64,000 bases of DNA from Rhizobium sp. C1 (GCF_021026335.1 NZ_JAJNCY010000004.1:62001-126000); one strand, 5' to 3'; positions 1 through 9,446 are shown, counted from the stretch's first letter. Program-made: numbers and translations. Notes: generated from the letters alone by a model not told the origin.

Positions 1-44
1 AAATCGATGACGATTTTCGCGCCGATGCGCTAGAAAGGGAACTC

Positions 45-482
45 ATGGCCAATATCGACAGGTCGGACGACTGGCGTGATCGCTACTCGCCCTCCATGGA
101 AGCAATGGAATCACTCGCGCAGGAGGCCTTCAGCCATCTGCCGGAGGAATTCCGCATGCTCACGGGCAACCTGATCATCGAACTGGCCGAGTTTCCCGAC
201 GACGACGTCTTCGAGGACATGGCGCTGGAAACGCCCTTCGATCTGCTGGGTCTCTTCGAGGGACGCGGCCTCACGGAGCGTTTCTCGGTCGAGAGCGGCG
301 ACATGCCGAACAGGATCCTGCTCTATCGCCGCCCGATCCTCGACTATTGGGCCGAGAACGAGGAGACGCTGGGCGACATCATCACCCATGTTCTGATCCA
401 CGAAATCGGCCACCATTTCGGCCTGTCGGATGACGACATGCAGGCGATCGAAGACCGCGCCGACGAGATGCGGACGAGCTGA
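45..482 (+). CDS. Metallopeptidase family protein (zincin-like)
   Basis: A 145-residue protein with the zinc-protease signature HEIGHHFG near residues 119-126, which fits the HExxH motif with a downstream acidic segment (LSDDDM). This matches the small zincin-like metallopeptidase family found across Actinobacteria and Alphaproteobacteria. There is no signal peptide or membrane segment, so it is predicted cytoplasmic. The substrate is unknown for the family. The ATG is preceded by GAAAGGGAACTC, a good ribosome binding site; the frame is open further upstream to the window edge, so a longer start cannot be fully excluded. It converges with the lytic transglycosylase gene that follows. Confidence 0.85.
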   Translation: MANIDRSDDWRDRYSPSMEAMESLAQEAFSHLPEEFRMLTGNLIIELAEFPDDDVFEDMALETPFDLLGLFEGRGLTERFSVESGDMPNRILLYRRPILDYWAENEETLGDIITHVLIHEIGHHFGLSDDDMQAIEDRADEMRTS

Positions 483-491
483 AATCCGTCG

Positions 492-1865
492 TTACTTCAG
501 CTTCGCCTTAAGCGCCACGTCCGGATAGCAGGTCTGCTTCAGCCCGTTCTTCGCCTCGAAATCGCCGATGGAGCGCCGCGTCTTGTAGCCGGGCAGGCCA
601 TCGACCTTGCCGACGTCGTAACCCTTTTTGACCAGCGCCTCCTGCATGGCCTGCACGTCGGAGCGCAGCATCTTGCCGACATCGCCCCATTTGCCGGCAA
701 AGGCGCCGGCGCGGGGATTGACGATGCGGTCGGCGAGATTGCCGACATAGAGCGCATAGAGGTCGGAATTGTTATATTCCTTCAGCACGTAGAAATTCGG
801 CGTGACGATGAAGGCCGGTCCGAAGCGCCCGGCCGGCATCATCATCAGGCCGTCTGCCTTGAGCTCGGCGGCTGAAAACGGCTTGCCATCGACGCGCTTG
901 ATGCCCTCGGCCACCCATTTCGCGATCGGCTTTGCCTTGTCCGGCCCTTCCTGGGCGCAGGACACGCTGTCGGGAACCGTGACCTCGACACCCCAGCCGC
1001 GTCCGCGCTGCCAGCCCTTCTGCGCCATGTAATTGGCGATCGAGGCAAGCGCGTCCGGGACCGAATTCCAGATATCGACCTTCTTGTCGCCATCGAAATC
1101 CACCGCATATTGCAGGAAGCTCGAGGGCATGAACTGTGGCTGGCCCATGGCGCCGGCCCAGGAGCTTTTCATCGTCTTAGGATCGATCTTGTCGACGGCC
1201 GAAATCTGCAGCGCGGCGACCAGCTCCTTGAGGAAAAGGTCCTTGCGGGTCGACATGAAGGCCTTGGTCGCCAGAACCTGCATGGCCGGATAGGGCGAGG
1301 CAGCCGCACCGTAGCCGGTCTCGCGACCCCAGAGCGCCAGAATGATGTCGCCCGGCACGCCATAGGTCTTTTCCAGACGCTTGAGCAGGCTCATATGCTG
1401 CGCCACCAGCTGCTGGCCCTTCAGCGCGAAGGCAGCCATCTTCTTGTCGTCAAAGTAAGGGGCAGGCGTCGAAAACTCCGCCTGGCTCTGCTTCTGCTCC
1501 GGCGGCGGCTTTTCGCCCGGCGGCACGAGATCGGGGAGCGACCAGTTGAGCGTCACGCCCTTGAAGGCGGCATCGAACGTCTCGCGCGGCACCTTGTTCT
1601 TCTCAGCCTCCGGCCAGACGGTTTTTTCAAGCCAGGCGCGGAATTGGGCTTCGACGGCGGGCTTGTCGAGGGCAAGCGCGGGTTGGGCGAAGAGGAGGGA
1701 GGAAAGGATTCCTAGAGTCGCGATTGTCCGAGCAAGGATTCCCCCTCTGGCTGCCGCCATCTCCCCCACAAGGGGGGAGACGGATGTGGCACGGCGGTCA
1801 CTCCCCCTCCCCCTTGTGGGGAGGGTTGGGGAGGGGTCTTTGCCACGCATGAAAACGCTCATCAT
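492..1865 (-). CDS. Lytic murein transglycosylase, MltB family, with C-terminal peptidoglycan-binding domain
   Basis: Exported enzyme that cleaves glycan strands of peptidoglycan to 1,6-anhydromuropeptides. The body has the SLT_2/MltB catalytic region with ALWGRETGYG (catalytic Glu) and GAMGQPQFMPSSF, and ends in a PG_binding_1 domain (VQAMQEALVKKGYDVGKVDG). A hydrophobic signal core, LARTIATLGILSSLLFAQPALA, lies unusually far from the start: about 37 residues precede it, and they are encoded by two palindromic repeats (1741-1784 and 1801-1843). I chose the ATG at 1865 because GAAAGGGAG-like sequence (GAAGGGAG) sits about 10 bases upstream; ATGs at 1874 and 1862 are alternatives. About 457 residues. 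The enzyme class is secure; whether the extended N-terminus still directs export is inference. Confidence 0.88.
   Translation of the reverse strand: MMSVFMRGKDPSPTLPTRGRGSDRRATSVSPLVGEMAAARGGILARTIATLGILSSLLFAQPALALDKPAVEAQFRAWLEKTVWPEAEKNKVPRETFDAAFKGVTLNWSLPDLVPPGEKPPPEQKQSQAEFSTPAPYFDDKKMAAFALKGQQLVAQHMSLLKRLEKTYGVPGDIILALWGRETGYGAAASPYPAMQVLATKAFMSTRKDLFLKELVAALQISAVDKIDPKTMKSSWAGAMGQPQFMPSSFLQYAVDFDGDKKVDIWNSVPDALASIANYMAQKGWQRGRGWGVEVTVPDSVSCAQEGPDKAKPIAKWVAEGIKRVDGKPFSAAELKADGLMMMPAGRFGPAFIVTPNFYVLKEYNNSDLYALYVGNLADRIVNPRAGAFAGKWGDVGKMLRSDVQAMQEALVKKGYDVGKVDGLPGYKTRRSIGDFEAKNGLKQTCYPDVALKAKLK
1741..1784. repeat. Palindromic repeat, type A (translated inside the transglycosylase N-terminus)
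   Basis: GC-rich element with a hairpin core CTCCCCCACAAGGGGGGAG. All 44 bases recur in inverted orientation at 2699-2742 on the far side of recR. In the transglycosylase frame it reads SVSPLVGEMAAARGG. Confidence 0.85.
1801..1843. repeat. Palindromic repeat, type B
   Basis: Core CCCCTTGTGGGG followed by GGGGAGGGGTCTTTGCC. An inverted, slightly diverged copy lies at 2576-2618. It is translated as KDPSPTLPTRGRG in the transglycosylase leader. Confidence 0.75.
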
Positions 1866-1890
1866 CAAGCCCATACTCCCTTCGGAAAAC

Positions 1891-2496
1891 TCAAATCGCC
1901 GTCCGCGCCCTGAGCGCTGCCGTCAGCGTGCCCTCATCAAGATAGTCCAGCTCGCCGCCCACCGGCACGCCATGAGCCAGCCGGCTGATCTTGACCTCGA
2001 GACCGGCCAGACGATCGGTAATGTAATGCGCCGTGGTCTGGCCCTCGACGGTGGCGTTGACGGCGATGATCACCTCGCGCACGCCGCCCTCGGCCACGCG
2101 ATCGACCAGCGCGCGGATGTTGAGATCGTCCGGCCCGACGCCATCGAGCGGCGAGAGCGTCCCGCCGAGCACGTGATAGGCCGCATTCATCGCACCCGCC
2201 CGCTCCAGCGCCCAGAGATCGGCGACATCTTCCACCACGATGATGACGGAATGGTCGCGCGTCGGGTCGGTGCACACGGTGCAGGGATCGGAGGTGTCGA
2301 CATTGCCGCAGCGCGAACAGACGCCGACCTTCACGACCGCCTCGCCCATCGCATGGGCCAGCGGTGCCATCAGCTGGTCCTTCTTCTTGACGAGATGAAG
2401 GGCAGCCCGCCGCGCCGAGCGCGGCCCCAGCCCCGGCACCTTCGCCAGCAACTGAATGAGTTTCTCGATTTCCGGTCCGGTCACACGCTTTGCCAT
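1891..2496 (-). CDS. recR: Recombination mediator RecR
   Basis: 201 residues, the normal length. RecR acts with RecO/RecF to load RecA on gapped DNA. The sequence shows the N-terminal helix-hairpin-helix ([16 protein letters not shown], about residues 20-35), a C4 zinc finger with Cys60, Cys63, Cys72 and Cys75, and a TOPRIM domain from about residue 83 ([10 protein letters not shown]). The ATG follows AAGGTGCC. In many bacteria recR sits next to dnaX and ybaB; neither is in this window. The gene is bracketed by inverted copies of repeats A and B (order A-B-recR-B-A), which is odd for a housekeeping gene. Confidence 0.97.
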   Translation of the reverse strand: MAKRVTGPEIEKLIQLLAKVPGLGPRSARRAALHLVKKKDQLMAPLAHAMGEAVVKVGVCSRCGNVDTSDPCTVCTDPTRDHSVIIVVEDVADLWALERAGAMNAAYHVLGGTLSPLDGVGPDDLNIRALVDRVAEGGVREVIIAVNATVEGQTTAHYITDRLAGLEVKISRLAHGVPVGGELDYLDEGTLTAALRARTAI

Positions 2497-2575
2497 GGCA
2501 CCTTATGTAGTGGATGGGGTGATTCTTGAAAACAGCGGGGCGGTGGTTTCCTCGGACAATTCAGCCCTGTGCCCT

Positions 2576-2618
2576 GCAAAAGACCCCTCCCCACCCTCCC
2601 CACAAGGGGAGGGAGACC
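2576..2618. repeat. Palindromic repeat, type B, inverted relative to 1801-1843
   Basis: Reads AAAGACCCCTCCCC then CCCCACAAGGGGAGGGAG, the reverse complement of the copy on the other side of recR apart from small indels. Confidence 0.75.
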
Positions 2619-2698
2619 CTGCCGCGCCCTCATCCGCCCCAATCATCCTGGCCTTCACGGCACCCATGTCGTTCAAGTGAAGCAGCGCAGTGCCTCTG

Positions 2699-2742
2699 TC
2701 CGTCTCCCCCCTTGTGGGGGAGATGGCGGCAGCCAGAGGGGG
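2699..2742. repeat. Palindromic repeat, type A, exact inverted copy of 1741-1784
   Basis: All 44 bases are the reverse complement of 1741-1784. The hairpin core is CTCCCCCCTTGTGGGGGAG. Confidence 0.88.
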
Positions 2743-3339
2743 TCTTCGCAGCGCGCACCAAAAGCCCGGCAGGCACTTCGCCTCCGGGTTACGCGTCATT
2801 CTCTGATTACTCTTCGCGAGTAACCGGCCGGGGCGTCTGCAACACCTCGTAAGTAAATAGATAATATGGCGTCCCAGACGCCCCGTTTCAGTCCTTGTCA
2901 CGTGACGAACTTGGATCTCAACGCCCGGTCCGTCCTCACGAGCCATCCCGGTCAAGTGAGGCTACTGGCAGTGGACCGTTGTGGTTTATGCTGGCCAGGC
3001 CAGCGCTTCGGGTGCGGCCTGCCTCCGCTTGCCCTCCGGGTCACCGTCTCTCGTCACGCGCCGGCAAGTGTCCGATCTGACAACCGAACCCTCCATCCAC
3101 CACCCTTGCGGGGGCGAATATCCGAGAGCTTGCGTCTGACCCTCGAACCCGGAACCGGCCCCACCTCGCCGCAGCGCCCTGCGGTGTATCCGTGATGGGA
3201 CGGGAGTATGATGAGGCAGGTTTGGGGAGCGGGGAAATTGGGGGATGAAGTTTCTATGAAAATACCATCATAAATAAACCATCGGATAGTCTACGCAATC
3301 CAAAAGTGCACCTTGCGGAATTAGCAACATAGACACAAA
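2743..3339. other. Structured intergenic region with no recognised gene
   Basis: About 600 bases without a credible coding region. Several hairpins are visible: CCCGGCAGGC with GCCTCCGGG near 2766-2788, ATTACTC with GAGTAAC near 2808-2825, GGGGCGTCTG (2830-2839) with CAGACGCCCC (2875-2884), and GCTGGCCAGGCCAGC near 2990-3004. I could not match it to RNase P RNA, SRP RNA or tmRNA. Base composition turns AT-rich from about 3240, which marks the left edge of the acquired nuclease segment. Confidence 0.5.
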
Positions 3340-3372
3340 ATGCTGCAAACTCGGACACAGAAGCAAGCACCA

Positions 3373-5166
3373 ATGAAAATCTCCACGCTCCAAATTACAG
3401 GATTTCAATCTTTCAGAGACTCCGGAGAAATCGAATTCTCGGACGGAATCAATCTAATTGTGGGTCAGAATAACTCCGGTAAAAGCTCGTTGCTTCGAGC
3501 GCTCCAACCAATCCTGAAAGACGACCGCAATCGTTCAGTTTATCAATGGGAAAACCATAATCTGCCACTTCCAAGCTCTACCCTGAAGTTAGAGATAAAG
3601 GGAATCGAATACAAGAAAATACTACTTCGGAATATAATTAACGTAATAACGGTTCCTTCACACGAAAATATAGATATATATCTTTCTAATACATTTTCAT
3701 CGGGAAAAATAATAGCCAAAATAATTAAAAATGCAAACGAAGGGCCGAGGATCTCGCTTCAAGACGAAAAAGGAAATTAATTTGTAAATTACATCTCCGT
3801 CAGGTCAAAAGAAGGATATATAGTACACGAATCAGCTGCAGGGGACAGTCCTTACGAGCCAAGATCTGTGGCCGTCTATGTAACACAACAGAACACTTTC
3901 TGTTTCAATGCAGAAAGAATGTCTATTGGGGAATCTGCGCACGCTCACGCCGAGAGACTCACAGAAAACGCAAACAATCTACCATCCGTCCTTTTAACGC
4001 TACAAGGCGAACGAGGCGACACATTCAACAAACTGGTACAACATATTCGCGAAGTTTTCCCCACAGTTGGAAACTTGAGCGTCGGCCCCGTCTTCAACAA
4101 CGGGAACATTGAGGTACGCATATGGCCAACCATCGCAATGCCTCGCAGAGAGCTAAGCTTCCCTCTAAACAACAGCGGCACTGGCGTGGCTCAAGTCATC
4201 GCGATACTTACTGCAATAATGACTATTGAAGATGCAGTTATTGTCATTGATGAAATCAACAGCTTCCTTCACCCAGCTGCAGTCAAAACCTTACTTCGGA
4301 TTTTGCAAACCGAATACAACCAACATCAATACATCATTTCAACACATTCTCCCGAGGTCATCAGCTTCAGTAACCCCAGCACGGTCCATCTCGTAAAACG
4401 ATCAGGATATGAGTCGACGGTCCATAAGCTGAACCTCAACCAAGTGGAAGATTTCCGCGAGGTGGCAGACCACCTAGGAATATCAATGGCCGACGTCTTC
4501 GCTGCCGATAACGTCATATGGGTGGAAGGGCCAACCGAAGAGCTTTGCTTTCCCCTCGTCTACTCCCGCTCGACAAACAAAACGCTTCCACCAGGAACAG
4601 CATTCATCTCTGTTGTTGCGACAGGCGACCTAAGCAGAAAAAAGAGAGATCGGCAGCTTGTGGGAGAGATTTACGAGCGTCTTAGCTCAACTGGTTCGCC
4701 TCTCGTCAAATCCGTCAAATTTGGCTTCGACAGCGAACAACTCTCCGAAGCCGAAAAGGAGGACATGCGAAAAGAGTCGAAGGGCAGAATGCACTTTCTG
4801 CCCCGCCGACACTTCGAATGCTATCTCCTCGATCCATCCGCCATTACTGCGTTTCTCAACGAGAAGGACGGGCAATCGAACGAGAGCCACACATCTGAGC
4901 TGGTTTCGAGCAAATTAACAGAACTTGCGGCGTCACCCAAGTTTTCTATTTCTGAATGGAACGGCGACCTGTCAAGTGAAGCATGGCTTGAGAAGGTGGA
5001 TGCGGCGAAACTGATCGGGGAAACCTGCAAAGCACTTTCGGAACAACGGGTAACCTTCAACAAGAAGGCCGATAGCCTCTTCCTGCTCAAGCATACTCTC
5101 GAAAATAACCCGAACTCGCTGAAATCTCTCACTGATTACGTTTGCGAACTGGTCGACGGAAAATAA
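3373..5166 (+). pseudogene. OLD-like ATPase/TOPRIM nuclease gene interrupted by an in-frame TAA
   Basis: Read continuously, the frame encodes about 597 residues, but codon 136 (3778-3780) is TAA. The same frame stays open on both sides with no frameshift. Before the stop: Walker A GQNNSGKSS (residues 31-39) in an SMC/RecF-like N-terminus. After it: the ABC signature region NNSGTGVAQV, Walker B AVIVIDEINSF, H-loop IISTHSPEV, then a TOPRIM start VIWVEGPTEE, an acidic FGFDSE and LPRRHFECYLLDP. This is the order of OLD-family nucleases, often anti-phage effectors. No UvrD-like helicase (GajB) or retron is adjacent. The gene is visibly AT-rich, so recent transfer is likely. Start ATG 3373 gives the classic MKI opening; ATG 3340 is an alternative. 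Without readthrough neither half would be active. Confidence 0.75.
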
Positions 5167-5196
5167 AACCGCCGGACGATCTCTCATCCGGCGGTT
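5167..5196 (-). terminator. Hairpin, probable terminator of acnA
   Basis: Perfect 10-bp stem AACCGCCGGA/TCCGGCGGTT with a 10-base loop. On the minus strand the stem runs into TTTTATTTT, so it fits acnA (ending at 5301) better than the plus-strand nuclease gene. Confidence 0.65.
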
Positions 5197-5217
5197 CGTA
5201 TTCGCGAGGTCGCAACA

Positions 5218-5293
5218 CCCCTCACCAAGCCTGCTTAGCCAATCGGCTTCGCCTCTTGGAGCAGGCTATCCTCTCCCACAAGGGGAGAGGACG
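5218..5293. repeat. Palindromic repeat, type C
   Basis: Contains AAGCCTGC and its complement GCAGGCT around CAATCGGCTTCGCCTCTTGG, followed by a CTCTCCC/GGGGAGAG hairpin. A near-identical copy lies at 41945-42018. Confidence 0.8.
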
Positions 5294-5300
5294 AGGCGCA

Positions 5301-7988
5301 TCACGCAGCCAACTGGCGCAGCACCGTCTGAAGGATGCCGCCGTTGTTCATGTAGGTGACTTCGTCGAGCGTATCGATGCGGCAGATTATCGGGATGTCC
5401 TTCACCGTGCCATCGCCATAGGTAACCTTGGCGATCTTCTTCTCGCGCGGCTTGACGTCGGCGAGACCTTCGATCGTGACGAGTTCGTCGCCCTTGAGGC
5501 CGAGCGTTTCCCAGGTCGTGCCGTCCTCGAAGACGAAGGGCACGATGCCCATGCCGACGAGGTTGGAGCGGTGGATGCGCTCGAAGGACTGGGCGATCAC
5601 GGCCTTTACGCCGAGCAGGTTGGTGCCCTTGGCAGCCCAGTCTCGCGACGAGCCGTTGCCATATTCGACGCCGGCGAAGATGACGAGCGGAACGCCCTCG
5701 GCCTTGTACTGCATGGCCGCATCGTAGATCGACATCTCTTCCTTGGACGGATAGTGAATGGTGTAGCCACCTTCCTTGCCGTTCGGGCCGAGCATGTGGT
5801 TGCGGATGCGGATATTGGCAAACGTGCCGCGCATCATGACCTCATGGTTGCCGCGGCGCGTGCCGTACTGGTTGAAGTCGGCAACCGCCACGCCATGACC
5901 CGTGAGGTAGGCACCGGCGGGCGAAGCCGCCTTGATGGAGCCGGCTGGCGAGATATGGTCGGTGGTGATCTTGTCGCCGAAGAGACCGAGCACGCGGGCG
6001 CCCTTGATGTCGGAAATGCCGGAAAGCTGCATGCCCATGCCGACGAAGTAGGGCGGGTTCTGCACATAGGTCGAATTGTCGTCCCAGGCATAGGTCTGGC
6101 CGGTCGGGGCCTGAACAGCCTGCCAGTTGGCGTCGCCCTTGAACACATCGGCATACTTCGCCGCGTAGATTTCGCGGGTCACGTATTTCATGATGTATTC
6201 CTGGATCTCCTGGCTGGAGGGCCAGATGTCCTTCAGGTAAACCGGGCCATCCTTGCCCTCGCCGATCGGCTCCTTGGTGAGGTCCTTCTGGACCGAACCG
6301 GCAAGCGCATAGGCGACGACGAGCGGCGGCGAGGCGAGGTAGTTTGCCTGAACGTCCGGCGACACGCGGCCTTCGAAGTTGCGGTTGCCGGAGAGAACGC
6401 CGGCGGCAATCAGGCCCTTGTCGTTGATCGTCTTGGAGATCGGAGCCGGCAGCGGACCCGAGTTGCCGATGCAGGTCGTGCAGCCGAAGCCGACGAGGTT
6501 GAAGCCGAGCGCATCGAGGTCCTTCTGGAGACCCGAATTGTTCAGGTATTCAGCGACCACCTGCGATCCGGGCGCCAGCGAAGTCTTCACCCACGGCTTC
6601 GTCTTCAGGCCCTTGGCGACCGCATTGCGGGCCAGAAGGCCGGCGGCGATCAGCACCGACGGGTTGGACGTGTTGGTGCAGGACGTGATGGCGGCAATCG
6701 CCACGTCGCCATGGCCGAGATCGTAGTCGGTGCCTTCAACCGCATAGCGGTTGGAGAGCTGGCCGGGCTTCTTGTAGTCGTTTTCGAGCGCGGCAGCGAA
6801 GTTCGGCGCGATCGTTTCGAGCGGCAGGCGGCCTTCCGGACGCTTCGGGCCGGCCATCGAGGGCACGACGTCGCCGAGGTCGAGTTCCAGTGTGTCGGTG
6901 AAGACGAGGTCGGAACCGTCGCCCTTGCGCCACATGTCCTGAGCCTTGGAGTAAGCTTCAACGAGCGCGATACGGTCGGTGTCGCGGCCGGACATGGTGA
7001 GGTAGTTGATGGTTTCGCCGTCAACGGGGAAGAAGCCGCAGGTCGCGCCATATTCCGGACCCATGTTGCCGATCGTCGCGCGGTCGGCGAGCGACATGGC
7101 GTCGAGGCCGGGGCCGAAGAATTCGACGAACTTTGAGACGACGCCCTTCTTGCGCAGCATCTGCACGACGGTGAGAACGAGGTCGGTGGCGGTCACGCCT
7201 TCCTTGAGCTTGCCGGTCAGCTTGAAGCCGATGACTTCCGGCAGCAGCATGGAAACCGGCTGGCCGAGCATGGCAGCTTCGGCTTCGATGCCACCCACGC
7301 CCCAGCCGAGAACGCCGAGACCATTGATCATGGTGGTGTGGCTGTCGGTGCCGACGCAGGTGTCGGGATAGGCGATGGTTTCGCCGTCTTCTTCCTTGGT
7401 CCAGACGGTCTGGCCGAGATATTCGAGGTTCACCTGGTGACAGATGCCGGTGCCGGGCGGAACGACGCGGAAGTTCTTGAACGCCTGCTGGCCCCACTTG
7501 AGGAACTTGTAGCGCTCTTCGTTGCGCTCGTATTCGAGCTCCACGTTGCGGGCGAAGGCGCGGGCCGAGCCGAATTCGTCGACGATGACCGAGTGGTCGA
7601 TGACCAGGTCGACGGGAACGAGCGGGTTGATCTTTTCCGGATCGCCACCGAGCGCCTTGATGCCGTCACGCATGGCGGCGAGGTCGACGACGGCGGGAAC
7701 GCCGGTGAAGTCCTGCATGAGAACGCGGGCCGGACGGTAGGCGATTTCAGCCTCTTCCTTGCCCTTGTTGACGAGCCAGGCGGCGCAGGCTTCGATATCG
7801 GCCTTGGTGACGGAGCGGCCGTCTTCGTTGCGCAGCAGGTTTTCCAGCACGACCTTCATGGAATAGGGCAGCTTGGAAATGCCGGCGAGACCGTTCTTCT
7901 CGGCGGTGGGGAGGCTGAAATAGACATAGTCCTTGCCGTTGACGGTAAGCGTCGAGCGGCATTTGAAACTGTCAAGAGATGTTGCCAC
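5301..7988 (-). CDS. acnA: Aconitate hydratase AcnA
   Basis: TCA-cycle enzyme that interconverts citrate and isocitrate using a 4Fe-4S cluster. The protein matches the long AcnA/IRP1 class over its whole length (about 895 residues). Cluster ligands are visible in the two conserved segments [11 protein letters not shown] and [13 protein letters not shown], and the C-terminal swivel domain ends with [17 protein letters not shown] start at GTG 7988 ([14 protein letters not shown]) because rhizobial homologues begin at this point; a TTG at 8018 would add ten residues. It is divergent from ccmA and probably has its own terminator at 5167-5196. Confidence 0.96.
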   Translation of the reverse strand: MATSLDSFKCRSTLTVNGKDYVYFSLPTAEKNGLAGISKLPYSMKVVLENLLRNEDGRSVTKADIEACAAWLVNKGKEEAEIAYRPARVLMQDFTGVPAVVDLAAMRDGIKALGGDPEKINPLVPVDLVIDHSVIVDEFGSARAFARNVELEYERNEERYKFLKWGQQAFKNFRVVPPGTGICHQVNLEYLGQTVWTKEEDGETIAYPDTCVGTDSHTTMINGLGVLGWGVGGIEAEAAMLGQPVSMLLPEVIGFKLTGKLKEGVTATDLVLTVVQMLRKKGVVSKFVEFFGPGLDAMSLADRATIGNMGPEYGATCGFFPVDGETINYLTMSGRDTDRIALVEAYSKAQDMWRKGDGSDLVFTDTLELDLGDVVPSMAGPKRPEGRLPLETIAPNFAAALENDYKKPGQLSNRYAVEGTDYDLGHGDVAIAAITSCTNTSNPSVLIAAGLLARNAVAKGLKTKPWVKTSLAPGSQVVAEYLNNSGLQKDLDALGFNLVGFGCTTCIGNSGPLPAPISKTINDKGLIAAGVLSGNRNFEGRVSPDVQANYLASPPLVVAYALAGSVQKDLTKEPIGEGKDGPVYLKDIWPSSQEIQEYIMKYVTREIYAAKYADVFKGDANWQAVQAPTGQTYAWDDNSTYVQNPPYFVGMGMQLSGISDIKGARVLGLFGDKITTDHISPAGSIKAASPAGAYLTGHGVAVADFNQYGTRRGNHEVMMRGTFANIRIRNHMLGPNGKEGGYTIHYPSKEEMSIYDAAMQYKAEGVPLVIFAGVEYGNGSSRDWAAKGTNLLGVKAVIAQSFERIHRSNLVGMGIVPFVFEDGTTWETLGLKGDELVTIEGLADVKPREKKIAKVTYGDGTVKDIPIICRIDTLDEVTYMNNGGILQTVLRQLAA

Positions 7989-8265
7989 GGATAAAACCCC
8001 GTTTCGTCTGTTCGCCAAATTTGACGTGCGGACGCCCGAGCGCTTGAAGATCGCGCAAATGGGATGCGGGTACGGCCATTTCCGCTGTCCGCACGAGAAG
8101 TCTTCCTCAAGAATTCACGTTCGGCGCAAGGATAATGATCACGCCGGCCGCTGGCGTGTTGCGGGCGTTATAGATGTTTTCTAAAGAAGGTTCCAGACCC
8201 GCAAAGGTCGAAGCGTGTAATTTTTTTGCAGTGCGGTGAAGCACTTGCGGTTGAGGCGGTGGGAC

Positions 8266-8892
8266 ATGCGGTTCGAGGCGCAGGCGCTTTCGGCAAGGCG
8301 GGGCGAAGACCTCCTCTTCCGCGACATTTCCTTCGCGCTTTCGGACGGCGAGGCGCTGGTCGTGACCGGCCCGAACGGCTCGGGGAAGTCCACATTGCTG
8401 CGCGTTCTCGCCGGGCTTCTGCCGCAGGAGGAGGGCACCGTGCGATTCGTGGACGGCGCGGAAGACCGCCCTGCCCGCGAAGCCTGCCACTATCTCGGCC
8501 ACCGCAACGCCATGAAGCGCGAACTCACGGTCGAGGAGAACCTCACCTTCTGGGCCGACTTCATGGCCAAGGAAGGTGCTGCCCCCGGCATGGACATCGA
8601 CGAAGCCGCCGAAGCCGTCGGCCTCGCCGGCATCACCCACCTCCCCTTCGGCTACCTCTCCGCCGGCCAGCAGCGCCGCATGGCGATGGCCAAGCTGCTG
8701 GTGGCAAGGCGCCCGGTGTGGATCCTGGACGAGCCGACGGCGGCGCTGGATGTGAAGGCGGATGCGATGTTTGCAGGGCTGTGTCAGGCGCATCTCGCCG
8801 AGGGCGGCATGCTGGTGGCCGCGACGCATCAGCCGCTGGGGATTGAGAACGTCAAGACGCTGGTGATGAAGGGGTTCGAGTATGGGGAGTGA
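8266..8892 (+). CDS. ccmA: Haem exporter ATP-binding protein CcmA
   Basis: ATPase of the CcmABCD system, which releases haem-loaded CcmE for cytochrome c maturation in the periplasm. All ABC motifs are present: Walker A GPNGSGKST, signature LSAGQQRR and Walker B VWILDEPTAALD. Starting at ATG 8266 (MRFEAQAL) gives 208 residues, the usual length; an upstream start at 8236 adds an unlikely basic stretch. ccmB would be expected immediately downstream, but about 780 bases intervene that hold a DUF559 gene between inverted repeats. Confidence 0.93.
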   Translation: MRFEAQALSARRGEDLLFRDISFALSDGEALVVTGPNGSGKSTLLRVLAGLLPQEEGTVRFVDGAEDRPAREACHYLGHRNAMKRELTVEENLTFWADFMAKEGAAPGMDIDEAAEAVGLAGITHLPFGYLSAGQQRRMAMAKLLVARRPVWILDEPTAALDVKADAMFAGLCQAHLAEGGMLVAATHQPLGIENVKTLVMKGFEYGE

Positions 8893-8936
8893 ACTCCAAT
8901 CCTCGCCATTATTCTACAAGGCTCATGGGGCGCAGA

Positions 8937-8994
8937 CGGGTGCCACGAGTCGTCTCCCCCCTTGTGGGGGAGATGGCCGGCAGGCCAGAGGGGG
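8937..8994. repeat. Left 58-bp inverted repeat of the DUF559 unit (type A core)
   Basis: Reverse complement of 9447-9504 with a single mismatch over 58 bases. It contains the type A hairpin CTCCCCCCTTGTGGGGGAG followed by ATGGCCGGCAGGCCAGAGG. Similarity extends raggedly to about 8927. Confidence 0.9.
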
Positions 8995-9033
8995 CCTTCC
9001 CGCCAACCGTTACGGTAGCGGAGCCCACCGCTG

Positions 9034-9417
9034 ATGGCTCATTCCAACATCGACGAAACCACCCGAACCCGCGCCCGCGCGCTCCGCCGCGAACGCACCC
9101 ACGCCGAGCGCAAGATGTGGGACATCCTGCGAGACTTCCGTCCGCGCGGCGCAAGCTTCCGCCGCGAAACGCCGATCGGTCCCTATATTGCCGACTTTGC
9201 CTGGCTTTCGACCCGGATCATCGTGGAGGTGGATGGCGACAGCCACGAGACGGATCAGGGGCGAGCCCATGATAAAAAACTCGATGCATTTCTGGGAGCG
9301 CAGGGTTTTGCCGTGATCCGCTTTGACAATGATCAGGTGATCGACAATCCGGATTATGTATTCCTCGAAATCGAGAAACGGATTGTGCATGTTTTGAAGG
9401 ATGGTGGGGATGAGTGA
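9034..9417 (+). CDS. DUF559 (Vsr-like endonuclease fold) protein
   Basis: 127 residues that match the DUF559 family: an N-terminal arginine-rich helix with THAERKMWDILRD, then FRRETPIGPYIADFAW, IIVEVDGDSHE and a C-terminal VIRFDNDQV. The family is related to very-short-patch-repair endonucleases; the D in ADFAW and the EVDG segment fit a restriction-like active site. The biological role of DUF559 proteins is not established. The gene lies between ccmA and ccmB and is bounded by 58-bp inverted repeats at 8937-8994 and 9447-9504. Function and mobility are inference; the family call is firm. Confidence 0.88.
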   Translation: MAHSNIDETTRTRARALRRERTHAERKMWDILRDFRPRGASFRRETPIGPYIADFAWLSTRIIVEVDGDSHETDQGRAHDKKLDAFLGAQGFAVIRFDNDQVIDNPDYVFLEIEKRIVHVLKDGGDE

Positions 9418-9446
9418 GGCTTTGCTGGTCGCGACGCGGCAAAAGT

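Noticed and set aside
1741-2742. Composite transposon carrying recR
   Set aside because: No transposase and no target-site duplication; recR is a normal core gene, so the inverted repeats are more likely independent insertions.
2866-3195. Short open frame in the recR-nuclease spacer
   Set aside because: No ribosome binding site, composition follows the hairpins, and the product resembles nothing.
3340-5166. Programmed readthrough of the TAA in the OLD-like gene
   Set aside because: TAA followed by TTT with no recoding signal or SECIS-like structure visible; nonsense mutation or sequencing error is simpler.
3240-5300. Integrated element with attachment sites around the nuclease gene
   Set aside because: No integrase, no tRNA at either edge and no direct repeat found at the AT-rich boundaries.
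5142-7136. Long plus-strand open frame (664 codons) opposite acnA
   Set aside because: It is a shadow of the high-G+C third-position bias in acnA; the product is low-complexity and has no domain, and acnA on the minus strand is unmistakable.
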